64,000 bases of DNA from Symsagittifera roscoffensis. Lineage: Eukaryota > Xenacoelomorpha > Acoela > Convolutidae. The position numbers and the translations under genes were made by a program. The notes under the pieces were generated by a model, which was given only the letters and a program-made list of their open reading frames with translations, was not told the DNA's origin and made no database searches. The stretch lies in contig NC_087062.1 in NCBI RefSeq assembly GCF_963678635.1, positions 65,011,253-65,075,252 of the forward strand. The letters are read 5' to 3'. Shown piece after piece: positions 9,757-21,074 of the stretch. How positions within the stretch are numbered: the first letter of the stretch is position 1; each line of letters opens with the position of its first letter.

Positions 9757-9831
9757 AACCGAAGAAACAGTCAGTGTTAGTTATGGCAATCTTTCCTATT
9801 GGCATAACTGACACTGACTGTTTCTTCGGTT
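9757..9831. repeat. Near-perfect 75-nt hairpin
   Basis: The left arm from 9757 (AACCGAAGAAACAGTCAGTG) is the reverse complement of the right arm ending at 9831. The stem is about 30 bp with one mismatch near its inner end and a loop of about 15 nt. It lies in noncoding DNA right of the LTR element. It could be a very short inverted-repeat element or a small-RNA hairpin; nothing else identifies it. Confidence 0.8.
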
Positions 9832-10399
9832 ATGCCAAGCTATGCCCTGCGTTTTGATTAAAAAAATATGGCCTCAGACAATGTCCAATTTTTGAATTTG
9901 TGCCCGTTTTTTCGAAACTTATTCTTTTTTTTTCAAGCAACAACCTGCTGATTCTGAGGTTGATAGTTCATTCAAACTAAACTGGTGCTTAAATTTTGCT
10001 AGCGCAAAATGACTTTTTATTTCAGAAAAGCTCGTTCGGAGAAATCCATTTTTTGAAATTCACCGTTTCTTCATTGGAAATTTCATCACTTTTCTCGAAA
10101 ACTAGACAAATCTGATATCAAGGGTTCAATCTAAACTTCAAGGTGTGGATGTCTTTCCCGCTTAAAAGGCTATTCCCATGCTTTGTTTCTTGGTCGTTTT
10201 TGGAATCTTTTCCATTTTTTCGAAAACTACCCAGCCAAATCTGAAATAGAGACGTCAATTGAAAGAGCGAGTAGTGTTTTTCTCCGTTAGATAAGCGGTT
10301 AATCCCGTACTTATGCAAAAAAAAATTCTAGGGTTTTGCTTAAAATACCATTTTTTGAAAATAGCGCCTTTCCGTATCAATACTATATGACTACACTAG
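9832..10399. other. No gene seen
   Basis: AT-rich DNA with weakly repeated phrases such as 'aaaactac...agccaaatc' near 9723 and 10222, which suggests old decayed tandem repeats. No protein-like ORF was found. Confidence 0.5.
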
Positions 10400-10760
10400 C
10401 CAGCAGCTTAGTGTTTTATCACGAACCTAATTTTTTCTAGCCTAACTCTCAGATAAAAGGGTTGATTAAAAGTGATCACCCATTTGGAAAGTTCGTTGTA
10501 GCATTGGAGTTTGCATAGTATCTGTTATCTGCTTTTTTGTGGCTTGTGTTCGCTGCCTATTAAGCATCCGTGGCTGAGTGGTTAATGTATGAGACTCTTA
10601 ATCTCAGGGTCGCAGAATAAAATAGTACAACAGGTCGATCGAGCATCAGCTGGGCCACTAGTTTACTTCCAAGCGACCGTGGGGCAGATGCGAGGACGTA
10701 AAACTCCTTATCAACAGGTCCGAGATTCAAATTCTGAACATTGAAATACTTTTTTTGGTC
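10400..10760 (+). repeat. SINE with tRNA-Lys-derived segment
   Basis: The stretch 10564-10615 reads as a tRNA: a D-arm/A-box GTGGCTGAGTGGTTAA, then an anticodon arm GAGACTCTTAATCTC whose seven-base loop CTCTTAA carries anticodon CTT (Lys), then AGGGTCGCAG. The B-box has decayed here but is intact in the copy near 42,465. The upstream part matches 46,185-46,430. Acceptor-stem pairing is absent, so this is not a tRNA gene. Confidence 0.65.
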
Positions 10761-10851
10761 GAATTATTGCTGCGTAGCATTGGCATTTTGACAGAAACTG
10801 TAGCTGCTCTATTGGTGGCTAGTTTAAGTAAATTTTAAGGCGGACCTGGAG

Positions 10852-11165
10852 CAGATGTGAAGACTCTTAAGTAGGTCTTGCTAAGTTTTTGTTCCTTGTT
10901 TTTTTTTCAGGAAAAAATCTCTCTAATAACTATAGATGTGCATTTATACATATTGATGCATTATGAATGCACTTAGCTATATAAAAAACTTTTCGAGTTC
11001 AATTGAAATTCATTTGCTGAAAGTGACGTAAATAGCACTCTACAAATACGAACGTGGAAATGGCGCTAAAAAACCTGAATGATTTCTAGTTTCGAAACTG
11101 GAATCTAATTTTTAGATTTCCAGCGGAATAAAAACTTTACCTATTGATCCAGTTTTCTCAAGTTA
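10852..11165 (+). repeat. Dispersed repeat family A, copy 1
   Basis: About 310 bp that recur at 37,905-38,525 and 43,635-44,675. Shared phrases include 'gtgaagactctta', 'acagatgtgcatt', 'gagttcaattgaaattcat', 'acgaacgtggaaatggcgc' and 'ctattgatccagtttt'. This copy lacks the insertions that interrupt the other two, so it serves as the empty-site reference. No coding capacity. Confidence 0.8.
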
Positions 11166-11204
11166 ATAGATGTTAGAAAAAAGAGCACCAATCATAAAAT
11201 GTTC

Positions 11205-11431
11205 TAGAAATTCAAAGAGCTTTCAGGGCATCTATTTTTTCTTTGAAATTCGAAAAATGAGATTTTTTCACCAAAGTCAGTGTTTTTTTGTTTACTTGCG
11301 TTCATTACTCTTTTCCAATCTTCGATTGGCTTTGTTTTGAGGTGTTTTGTATTGAGTTTTCTCTTGTTACCTGAAAAGAGCTCTTTTTGCATTTTTCTGG
11401 CTTGTGTTTGCGAAGCGCAGCTTCGCCTCTG
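11205..11431 (+). repeat. Repeat remnant ending in the GCGAAGC hairpin tail
   Basis: The portion 11,205-11,335 matches 48,010-48,115, just before the long microsatellite. It ends at 11,410-11,431 with GCGAAGC, three bases, GCTTCGC and then CTCTG, a palindromic tail shared by at least a dozen repeats in this window. Confidence 0.65.
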
Positions 11432-11489
11432 TTTTTTTTTTTAAATATATGTTACCGCTGCTACTTTTTTGCGCTTACCATAGAGGTTG

Positions 11490-12742
11490 CGCATATGCTT
11501 GTGACGACAAAGGTCTGGGACTCGAAACGGGCCACAAGCCTTTTTGGCTTTAAATAATATCTTCGATTTTTTTGGCTATCGTTTATGTGCTTATTGTTTG
11601 TCGGTTATTATTTCTCAGCCTGTATGTTTCTGATTGAAGCCAAAATGACTATAATTGAAAGTCATTTGATTTACTCCAGCAATGATGCGTGTAATTGAAT
11701 TCCGAGACATTAAAACAATTTTGCTCACATGATTACTGAAGTTGGGGTAATATGCAACTTTTATAGTCAATAACCTTGCGATAGCAAGGGTATTGCAATC
11801 AGGTACTAGACTTTTTCCCTTGAACAACTTTGTCCACAGGACTCATCTCTAGTGTACTTCTGGACTCAGCTCTAGAGGTGCCTTCGGAGCGTTCCCGGTC
11901 CAGTTCAAATTTTTATCGTTTCCGGTCCACTTAGCTTGGATGTAACAAGTTTGCCTGGTATGGCAAAGGTCCTGGGTTTGAATCTGACAGCGACTTTTTT
12001 TCAAACGGGAAATATTCCGTTTCAAAAAACTTACCGGCTTATTATTTGTCTGCTTATGTTTTGTCGGCCTATTTGCCACATCATAGAATTTTTTTCTTGC
12101 CAAGCGCAATTTACCTTGCAGTTGCTCTTAGTGTTTTGATTTACTTCTGCAGTTTGTAATTTCTTGATTTGTATTTTTTTTTCTGTTCATATGATTTTGG
12201 CTCATCTTTTATCGGCTCCGTGACCTAATTTTGAGTCGTTTCAAGTGAAATTTTTATAGAAATTTTAGTTCAAGTTCATGTCTTTCGTCCTTTTTGTTTT
12301 TTTTCCTTCTTTCGCCTTAATTGGTTTTGGCCTATATCATAACGCTTTAAAGGTCTCATATTGCTTCCGTCGATCAGCGAAAAAAGTTACTGTGCGCCTG
12401 TGTGTTTTGAGGTTAAGGGGGACTTAATCGTTTTTTATTAGGTCTAAAACTTCCGGCTTTTTCATCTTAATTTGTTTCGGCCTTTATTATATCGGCTTAG
12501 TGGCCTCATATTGGTTCATTTGATGAGCATTTAAAGTTTTTTGTGTTAGCGTTGAGGGCGAGGGGTTTTGTTAACTTTTTATAAGTCTTCAGTCTCGTTT
12601 TTTTTTCGGCTTAAAGGGTTTCTGCTTAGTTATTTTCGGCATTGTTACCGCTTGGTAAATTTTCTTCCGATGCTAAATTCTCATTTCATTACCTTGTATA
12701 AATTTTGTATCTCAGGTGGCGCGAAGCTCAGCTTCGCCTCTG
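11490..12742 (+). repeat. SINE-like repeat(s) with tRNA-like head and hairpin tail
   Basis: Near 11,935-11,990 a tRNA-like patch with a B-box-like GGGTTTGAATC is followed by a T-run and 'caaacgg', as also seen near 52,550. A second, weaker patch lies near 11,490-11,560. The region ends at 12,721-12,742 with the GCGAAGC/GCTTCGC hairpin and CTCTG. Between these ends are phrases such as 'ggctcatattg' that recur at several hundred bases, which suggests internal duplication. Confidence 0.5.
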
Positions 12743-13541
12743 TGTGGTAAACCTGCATCTAAATATTATCCTAAAGCAGTGATACTAACTGGAGCTGAAA
12801 TTGCGGCTTTTGTTAGTTTGGTTGAGTTGCCCCATGCTTTGTCGCTTGAAGAGATAAAGTAGGTTTTTATGCTTTAAATTGTTTCTAAGAAGATATGATA
12901 CAGAATAATTTTTCTATACCTCAAAAAAAATTTTCTATTTTTTGTTGCGGCACAAGTTTACCTGCTTAGTTACTGCTTGGTTACTAATCTTGATATTTTA
13001 AAGCTTGCAGAGGTATTTTTTGACAGGTGTTCATAAAATGAGCTAAATGTATATGCATTTTGGTTATAATTTTTATTTTCGGTATTTTTTTTGTTATTTT
13101 CGTCTCAGTGGCTTCCGTTTCTTTCATCTAGTCGCCATGTTGTGCTTGTGTCATTTCGCCTTTGGTGCGTAGCTCCGCTTCGCCATTATGTTGATTTTTT
13201 TGTAACTTTATTTGCAAAAGTATCTTTACTGATGTGATGGTACGTAAACTAATTTATTAAGGGGGCACATAAACTAATTTAAGGGAAGCTTTTTCCTCCC
13301 TCAAAACGACAAAACATCTAGAAAAATTGAATGACAATTCTTGACAATAAGTTTTACATTTGCGAAAGCAAGTCTATTGCAATCGGGTACTAATTTTTTT
13401 ACCGTAATAAACGCTATTCACAGTTTGCAGGAATGATAAATTACAATATATGCTCAATTTTTGAAAATTCGAATAAAACTACCTACATTTAGGTAGTAAA
13501 TAGAGGTAGTCGGTTTCGACACTAATCATTTTGTAAAATCC
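12743..13541. other. No gene; one further hairpin tail
   Basis: AT-rich, T-biased DNA. A degraded hairpin tail (GCGTAGCTCCGCTTCGCC) is at 13,167-13,184. No coding frame was recognised. Confidence 0.5.
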
Positions 13542-13619
13542 GTCTTGATTAAAAAGTTAATTCAGATAAAATATTAAGCCCGACTCTGAAATTTAACACA
13601 ATTGAATTATACAAATTAA
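13542..13619. repeat. 78-bp direct repeat, left copy (partner at 20,694)
   Basis: Shares with 20,694-20,774 the phrases 'gtcttgattaaaa', 'atattaagcc', 'gactctgaa' and 'attatacaaatta' in the same order and orientation. The two copies bracket the decayed LINE and gypsy remnants and may be eroded LTR pieces of the minus-strand gypsy element. Confidence 0.6.
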
Positions 13620-15429
13620 ACTCCCAATAGCTTCAGTAATTGTCACGCTAAATTTTTTTAGCTAATCGAATTAAAAAGAAAAATCACAAGAAACTAGTCA
13701 CATGAATGCTTTATCAGCAAATACACAGTCTAGGTAACGTATAGCACAAGAAAAACTCGAACACCAGCGAAGTATTTCGAACTGCATATACACGCATCAT
13801 TGATTGAACTGCATATGTTATGTCGACAAGAAAAGCCAAAATCCGCCATTAGTAGAGCCGTCCGCATTAAAAAGAAAAAACAAGAAAAAGCAAAAATCCG
13901 CCCTGAATAGAGCCGTCAGCCTTGTTATTTAACGTAGCATCAGAAAAGCATACCAAACCCATTGTGAGGGAAATCCTAAAGACTCTTAAATAATTAATAT
14001 CAGAGATTGTACTTGTTGCTACGTCGTTAGCTATCAGAGAAGACACGGCGAAAATTAAATCTCGTAGCGCACTCTCTGAGGGCCAAAAAATATGCCCTAA
14101 AGTTTGTCTCAACGCTCGTTTTTCTTCTGCTGGCGTTTTTTTCGACTTATTGGAAGCAGGTAAAGAATCGGTTGACACTTCTTTCAATTTTCGAGAAATC
14201 TTTTTTTGAGAAATAGCCAAAGAATCGCCTTAATCCGTAATTTCAACGCCTTAATAGGTATGTGGAATTGGGTTTGAAGACCCAATCTCAAAAACATTCC
14301 CCCATTAGAAGAAATTCCGCTAATTTACACAATTTTCATCAACAGAAAATACATTTAAGCATAACAGAGGACAAAATTATTTGACATTTATTTTACTGCG
14401 ATGATAGGCAAAGGCTTGGACAAACCCACTTAGCGCCCAACCTAATGCTGAACATTCTTATCTGTAGAAGCATTCATTAAAAAGCTACTAATAACAAATT
14501 AAAAAATTTTAGGAACAATACATTAAATAAGTTTTATCAGAAAAAGTTGATGCGAACGAGAGCAACCCACATCTGTAATCCCCATTCTCAGACTTGAATA
14601 GTCGTACAATTTTGTCGTGCAGAGACAACGCATGTTCTTCTGAAAGAAGCGCCTGTTTTTCTGCTTTTTGTATAGACCGGAAACCGCCGACTAAAATCCT
14701 TTACTTAGGTTGGAATAGTCATAAGACTAATCAGCCTATTTTTTGGAAGAATGCAGAGAGCTCTGTTCCACACCACAGCAATGCCCTAATTAAAACTACG
14801 CAGAGAATATGCACCGTACGAGCTCTGTTTTCTAGTGTGAATATATCTTTGATCTTATGGGCTACAACATAAGATTCTCCATTCGTTAAATTTTTGAAAT
14901 TCTACTGAAGAACAAAATTTTCGAATAGTCTATTCAGAAATTCACTCCCTCTATTCCAGATAGAATGACTTCTGATTTTCGTTTTTTTTTGCATGGTTTC
15001 TCAAATTCGAGAGATATCGATGTTCGCTTCGCGTAATATAGATAGTTTCTTTTATTCTGGAAAAACTATTCACATGCTCGGTTCAATTCAAGCTACTTAT
15101 AGATCGCAAACACAATTCCAGAAGATCGTATGCAAACAACTGATGAACTGTTAAATTTTTGTTATATCTACAGTGTTCTGAGCTGCTTTTAAATTTTCTT
15201 TTCGAACACATGTTTCGAACATTTTTTTTGTAGATGAAAAATGCTATTCAAATTTTAAAAACCAGTACAACGATAAATTAGTAATCCATACCAAATTAAA
15301 AGCTTTTTTGAGACAAATTTTTGCATGTGAGAGATAATTGTAAAAAGGTTTAGGCTGAAGAGAATGTTCACCTAAGGAAATTAGCATACAAGAAGCATGA
15401 TTTTGTTAGAAAACTTAACATAAGTCGTT
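13620..15429. other. No supported gene
   Basis: Contains a short local duplication (13,829-13,867 and 13,882-13,920, 'aaaatccgcc...tagagccgtc'). The 117-codon minus-strand ORF at 13,867-14,220 and the 92-codon plus-strand ORF at 14,594-14,872 match no family I recognise and start or end within repeated DNA. Confidence 0.45.
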
Positions 15430-17960
15430 TTTATTGTTAGTTTTTTTTTAGTTCAACCAATTGCAGATACGGCTGATATCCTACTCATTGACATCGAATG
15501 AATCATTTTCACGAGCAACTTTGGTATTATCTGCAAAAAGATAGACTTAAAAGTGTTGAATACACCTTGGCATTTGATTGATGTAAACTAGGAATGACAA
15601 TGGTACAATTACAGACCCTTGTGGTACACTATGCGTTGTATATGACTGCTTAGAATAGACTAAATTCGCATGAATGCATTATTTTCTGTTATTGAGATAG
15701 CTTTTAAACCAATCGATACTAATTCCTCTGACGACATATAAATCAAGTTATCTAATAAAAGTTTATGATCTTGAGTATCGAACGCTTTTTTGAGATCTAA
15801 AAACGTACTGCAATTAAATTCACTTTTTCTAATTGGAGTTTTTCTGTCAATTCTACAAAAGAATCACTGTTTTAAAAAAATGACTGAATTGCTTGAAATA
15901 TTGAATTTTTCCAAATAGTTTTAGAGACGAGAATGCATAATTTTTTTGAAAATTTTTGCACAGCAAGGCAATTGGCATAAAATGGTTTACGTATGTTTTT
16001 GATCGTTCTTTCCAGAATGGCAAAATTTTTGCAGCTTTGAGTAGTTCAGGAAATCCTCTTTTTCAAAAACAATCTTTCTATGTGTAATTACATGAACTGA
16101 TGTTTTAATGAGTTTTTTCTTATGTTATTTCAACTAAAATTTTAGAAACTTGTCTCGAGTCTTCAATACAATTTTTGAATCTTTGAAAATAATAGATCTT
16201 TTTTTTACATGTTTGCAGTCTTTCAACTTTCTGTCTCTCTTTTAAAAATGCTTTTTTTCGGGTTGCTTTTATCTTGCTTTGTTGTTTTTAGCTTGTTTCC
16301 TTGTTGTTTTTATCTTGCACCATACCTTTCATTTCTGTTTTTGTTGAGTATAATTTTTCTCAGTGGAGCAATATTACATAGAACAGACCTGAACGAGTTT
16401 TGAACTTTTTCATCAGCAGAAAGAAAATTTTCATCGGACACTAATTCAGTTAATTCTTGTTCAGTTTTGAGCGCATTTTGAAAATCTTGCAATTTTGTTC
16501 CGACTTTGGAACTTCATGTCTGAGAAGGACAGATGTTTTATGAGCAAATTGTGTTTCAAGCAAAACAAGGCTATGATCTGAAAAAGATTGATCTTCTTGA
16601 ATTGAATTTTCAAAATTAGATTAGTTTTTGCAATAAAATGATCAATGCAGGTACTAGTTCTTGAAGCAATTGGAGCTGAACTGTTCTGCAGTAATTCAAT
16701 TCCATTGGCCTCTATAACGATGCGATAATTGAAAACAAAATTGTTTTTCTGTTTAATAGCAATGTTGAAATCACCGCAGACAATTATGGGACCTGATTAC
16801 TATCAATTTCGCATTTAAAAGGTATTTTATCGGACCGTGGCTTTAAGGAAACAACTAAAACTATTATGCGGATATCGAATTTTGAACAAAAAACATTTCG
16901 ATTTTGGTAGAGTAGTCTTTATCTCCTGTAAAAACTTCACCTCTCTTTAACTTTCTACTATTTACAAACGAATAGTTTTTACTTAGGGTATAAATATCTT
17001 TTGTATTTTTTTTTTCACTAAGCTAGGCAGATAATCTGTTGAGACTCGAGAACGTTAACCATAGCTTCTAGTTCATTAACGTTCTTTTCTATGGACTTCA
17101 CATGACATAACACAACCGATAAGTTAGATGAGGTGTATGAAGATGAAATACATCACTGTGTAAAATTTATAATTTTTAGACTTAGCTCCTGTTTCTTGTG
17201 ACTTGCTTGCAGATTTAATTTCAGTGTTTAGAAAAACAGCTGTCTGCGCCAACGAACGATTACTGTAGGGTTGACTTTCCCGGCTCTTCTAGTAAATCTT
17301 GCAATCATTGTTTGCAGTTGGTTTTTTGTTGTGAGTAACCAATGGGCTATAGATATATCAAACTCTGAGTCTTTGCCTTCTATCTCACTGCCATACTTCA
17401 TTGCGTTGTCTTCCGTTTTGATCGACATCTGATATTCAGAAATACCAACAATCCGTAGGCTATCTCTACGATTACATCTCTCAATCAGTTAAGCTTCTGA
17501 GAACGTCTTGATCTCGCACTGTCTCGCCTGGAAGGACATGGTAGTTTTTGCTTTACTGAGTATATGCTCCTTCACTTTCACTATTTCTCTTGAAACCACT
17601 TCTTGAATATTTGTTAATCGTTCCTTGAACTCATTGAAAATTGCTACCACCTGACCATTGATAGCTTTGAATAGTTTTTTCGATAGTTTCTTTCAGCGAA
17701 TCACTGTTCTCGAGACTTGGGCTCAGATCAGCATTGGTGTGTTTGGGCTTTTTGTATTTAAGCGGCAGGCTGTCTGATCCATGAATCTTAATTGCGGATA
17801 ATAGCTCTGATAGTCATTCGCGTTTTCGTGTTTTCGTTAGCAATATTTGCGGTGTCTTAAGTAATGCTTGCGTTTTCTTCTATGATGTGAGTTATTTAAC
17901 TTTCCATTTTCTGCATCTGAATCTATTTGATACGTTGATCACAAAAATTAGGCTATTTGC
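15430..17960 (-). pseudogene. Decayed non-LTR retrotransposon (Jockey/CR1/L2-like LINE)
   Basis: Read on the minus strand, the order is ORF1, endonuclease, reverse transcriptase. ORF1 remnants at 17,500-17,230 include RCNRRDSLRIVGI, typical of the RRM-like part of LINE ORF1 proteins. An apurinic-type endonuclease piece has CGDFNI at 16,779-16,761 and CIDHF near 16,650-16,636. Reverse transcriptase pieces are FLDLKKAFDTQDHKLL near 15,812-15,765, VPQGS near 15,628 and LFADNT near 15,541-15,525. Many stops and frameshifts interrupt all three, and the thumb and 3' end are missing, so it is dead. The order and motifs are seen directly; assignment to a clade is not secure. Confidence 0.75.
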
Positions 17961-17987
17961 ACTATGATTGACGATTTCTATCAAAAC

Positions 17988-18125
17988 ACTGTTGCGAGCC
18001 CGCTGTCCAGAAATTATCGACATGTGTTATGTGTACAAATACAGACTTGAGGCTATATAAAAAGGGCGAGATCGGTGCTGGAGCGTTTTCCTCCGTGAGT
18101 TTTTTTTACCAATAAAGTAAGTCGT
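17988..18125 (+). promoter_or_regulatory. Candidate LTR or promoter fragment with TATA box and AATAAA
   Basis: A GC-richer island within AT-rich DNA contains TATATAAAAAGGGCG at about 18,054, then GATCGGTGCTGGAGCG about 25 bp downstream, then AATAAAG at about 18,112. TATA, start region and poly(A) signal so close together are typical of a short retroelement LTR. The nearby gypsy remnant lies on the opposite strand, so this would be a different insertion or a solo LTR. Confidence 0.35.
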
Positions 18126-18412
18126 CAGGAAGTCCATAGATGCAGTTTTTAAGCTCTGTTTTCCGTTGAACTTTTTGTTGGAATGACAAATACATCTCAT
18201 CGGAAGGACAAAACCTGCATGAAAGCTGTTTTGGTGTCTATTGCTCTACAAAAAGTCCAATATTCCTTGGACGATAAAACAGCGAGTAAGATTCTAAAAA
18301 TTTCATTAGAACAGGTGGATGTATCCTTCTCTAAATCATGTCCATCGACATCTTGGTACCCTTTTGCAACAAGTCAGGCTTTTTTCCTGCCATCGTCCGT
18401 CTCTGACTGATT

Positions 18413-19310
18413 TCACCTAGTGAGTACGCACAATTTGTTGTCCATTGTTTCGCATTTCGCCAAAAACGCAATTGGCTCTCCATGATTGTATTTGCCAGCG
18501 CAATCCGTGCTTTGCCAGTTGTTTCGCATTTCGTCAAAAACGCAATTGGCTCTCCATGATTGTATTTGCCAGCGCAATCCGTGCTTGGCTCTCCGTGCTT
18601 TGCCAGCGCAATTTCTTTTTGTCCCCTCAACTGGTTCACCGAGAGTGCTATTGTTGATACGTACCACAGAACGAAGACGTGTAACATGTTTTGATGAATA
18701 AGATACGCCATTCTCAGTTGATGCTGTCGAATAACCATTCGAGCCACAATCTTCATCAGCAGCTTTTTGTTCATCAGCTAGTGGGGAAGAATCGCCATAC
18801 GGAGTATCGTCATCATCGATCGTACCTTGCGATTGAAATTTCATTGGCTGACTGCTCTGGGAAACAATACTCTTGGGATCATCTTTTAATGTTGGAGATG
18901 TGTCACTAGCGCTGTCGATTCTTGACCAGTTTTGTAGGTCGGTCAATGCCAACTATGCGACCAGTACCGCGCCATGCAGAAGGTTGATGCTGGAAGTAAA
19001 CCTGGTCTCCGTGCGATAGTTTGAGGTGACAGGTACGAGTATTACACATCAGAGCTCGTCTGACGCGCTCGCTAGGTTGAACTTTTATGTCGCTTTCACC
19101 GCATCGCTTCAATGCCGTAAGCTGATGAAAAATGACATCAGGATCCTTTTCTAATGTTAATGCTGGCATTTGATGAGGGTATAAATTAGGTTTGTTTGGT
19201 ACCAAATGCAAAATACCATGTTTTATTGAGTGCGTTGTCCACAGATTTATCCGCCTATTTACCTTGAAGAGGCAATGTTTGACTAAATTGTGTGTATGAA
19301 TCAATATAAT
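18413..19310 (-). pseudogene. Gypsy integrase C-terminal remnant
   Basis: The minus-strand frame at 19,304-18,906 contains SERVRRALMCNTR and, further on, LSHGDQVYFQHQPSAWRGTG. This resembles the end of integrase in Mag-lineage gypsy elements, where a 'GD.V.Y......W.GPG' box follows the catalytic core. A Ser/Asp-rich tail continues in another frame at 18,952-18,413. The catalytic core upstream is mostly missing. It is a decayed copy. Confidence 0.6.
18447..18610 (-). repeat. 74-bp tandem duplication within gypsy remnant
   Basis: 18,447-18,520 and 18,521-18,594 are nearly identical (one or two changes), followed by a partial third copy to about 18,610. The unit contains 'caaaaacgcaattggctctc' and 'tgccagcgcaatccgtgc'. 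It sits at the 3' end of the minus-strand gypsy coding remnant. Confidence 0.85.
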
Positions 19311-19342
19311 GCACTTAATTACGATCCCTGTCGATTGCGAAA

Positions 19343-19747
19343 CTAGTGTAAATCGATGGAGATAATCTCATTGAAAGTGGAAAACAAAGGAAGCCCTACA
19401 ACCGGGTGTGACTTCTTGCGGCAGGATCGAATACAAGTAGAACTACCGTTAATCACGTGAGATGCTTCTGATTCGAGGTTTTTGTTGTGCACTGCATCCT
19501 GCCCTGCAATAAAGATGTGAGTAGTTTTGTCGTCGAGTTCAGAGGTTGATACAAGCACAGAGCTTAATTTACTAGTTTCCAGGGGCAATAACTTCATTAT
19601 ATGTACAGAACTACAATTTGCGGTAGTTACGGTCTCATCTGTTTTGGAAACATTCTCTGCTTTCAAAATTAATTGAAAACCAGCTCTTGTCATACTTTTA
19701 TTGCTAAGCAGTAGTGGTAAATCCAGATCAACAATTTCTACGAGCAA
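19343..19747 (-). pseudogene. Gypsy protease/integrase fusion remnant
   Basis: On the minus strand, VDLDLPLLLSNKSMTRAGF resembles the C-terminal half of Mag-type aspartic protease. The same 134-codon frame ends with a Cys-x3-Cys-like patch, PVVGLPLFSTFNEIISIDL, which matches the start of an integrase core. The reverse transcriptase and RNase H that should lie between are absent, so this copy carries a large internal deletion of about 2.5 kb. Confidence 0.55.
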
Positions 19748-19985
19748 AGTTCACTTACAACAGTCTAACTGTACCGGCATTGTGACGCTAAATAAGGCTT
19801 TAACGGTCGTTCCGCCTCCAAAGACAACTGGCGTTTGTCTTCATTGAGGCTGGCGATGTAGTATTCACAGCAGGATAATCCAGAATCTGTCTTGGTATAC
19901 AGCCAGTTTCCATGATGCCAGAGCCATTGGATTTTTGTACAAGAGAAAGCGACAAACTGTCAACGTCAGATAAAATGATTCATTG

Positions 19986-20498
19986 TCATCTAAATAATCT
20001 GGCTCTTTTGATTGCTTTGACGATGTTTGTTCCTCGCGATCTGGAAAAACGTAGCCCAGTGATTTTTGTCATCATTGGATCTGGTTTTCTGGAGCGATGT
20101 TTTGGTATTTGGTCTCCTGAATGGCAGCTGACGTTTCTGCTTGCTGTAACTGGCATATAGCTCTTGTTCATCGCCAACAAATGCAGTTTCTTCTTTGACA
20201 ATTTCAATAGTCCTAGGTTCTTGCTCAGTGAAAGAAGTCTCACAGTCTGTTTCATCTGGTTGAACTCAAATTTATCGGTTGCCGTAAAAAACATTTGTCG
20301 CTCCTTGCTTGTCAAGGAAGCTCCATAACGCCATTTGAATGCCAAAATATTATCTGGAAGAATCATTTTGTGTCCTTTCAATTTGAAATAAAAATGATTG
20401 AATTTTATAGTAAACTCATTTTCTCTCTTCTCAGTTTTTCGCCGGTATCCTTCGAAATTTGAGTATTCTAGGAAAGATTTTTCAGTACTTGCTATCAA
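19986..20498 (-). pseudogene. Gypsy Gag capsid remnant
   Basis: A minus-strand 170-codon frame includes YRRKTEKRENEFTIKFNHFY, then ILPDNILAFKWRYGASLTSK. This fits the conserved helical part of gypsy Gag ('R...E....F..RF......G..LP....A..L...A.LS'). It lies upstream, in element orientation, of the protease remnant at 19,747. The zinc-knuckle region is corrupted (a CHSGD patch remains). It probably belongs to the same dead element as the pieces at 18.4-19.7 kb. Confidence 0.5.
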
Positions 20499-20693
20499 AT
20501 GTCTTCAGTTTCTTGTGGCCCGCGAGGGCCCGTGCTAATGCAAGCCCCATTTTCCCCGCTGGCATATCTGTAACCACTTCCACGCTTGAACTTCAGTTTT
20601 CCAGTGATCAAACGTTTTCCCTTCCGTTCACGATGGAGGAATTTAAGAGGAAGACTTTTTCAAGTAGATCGTTCTCCTGCCACCATATAAATT

Positions 20694-20774
20694 GTCTTGA
20701 TTAAAACAGTTAAATATGATAAGATATTAAGCCTGACTCTGAAGTAAAGAACACAATTGAGTTATACAAATTAA
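20694..20774. repeat. About 80-bp direct repeat, right copy (partner at 13,542)
   Basis: Right partner of 13,542-13,619. It lies just beyond the gag remnant, where the 5' LTR of the minus-strand gypsy element would be expected. Confidence 0.6.
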
Positions 20775-21074
20775 CACATTTGTTCAAATAAACTTCTTGA
20801 AAAAATGTTGATTTCTTTTTCGGATTTGTGGTTTTTGGCCTAGTTTCCGTCGGCTCATTTTCTGTGCTTTTTTTTCAATTCATATTTATTTTATTTAGTA
20901 TTGTTTTCCATCTCCTTACTTTGTAAAGCATGGATTTTTTTTTTTAAATTTTTTTTACTTGCGAGAACGAGTGTCTTGAAGTCGCGAAGTAGACTTTTCC
21001 GTAATTAGCTTTTCTGACTTATTCTTTATTCACTTCCTATATATTTTTTTTATTATCTGAACATCTTCCAGGCG

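Noticed and set aside
13867-14220. 117-codon minus-strand ORF
   Set aside because: Overlaps a local duplication, matches no known family and has no splice or promoter context. Kept only as unexplained.
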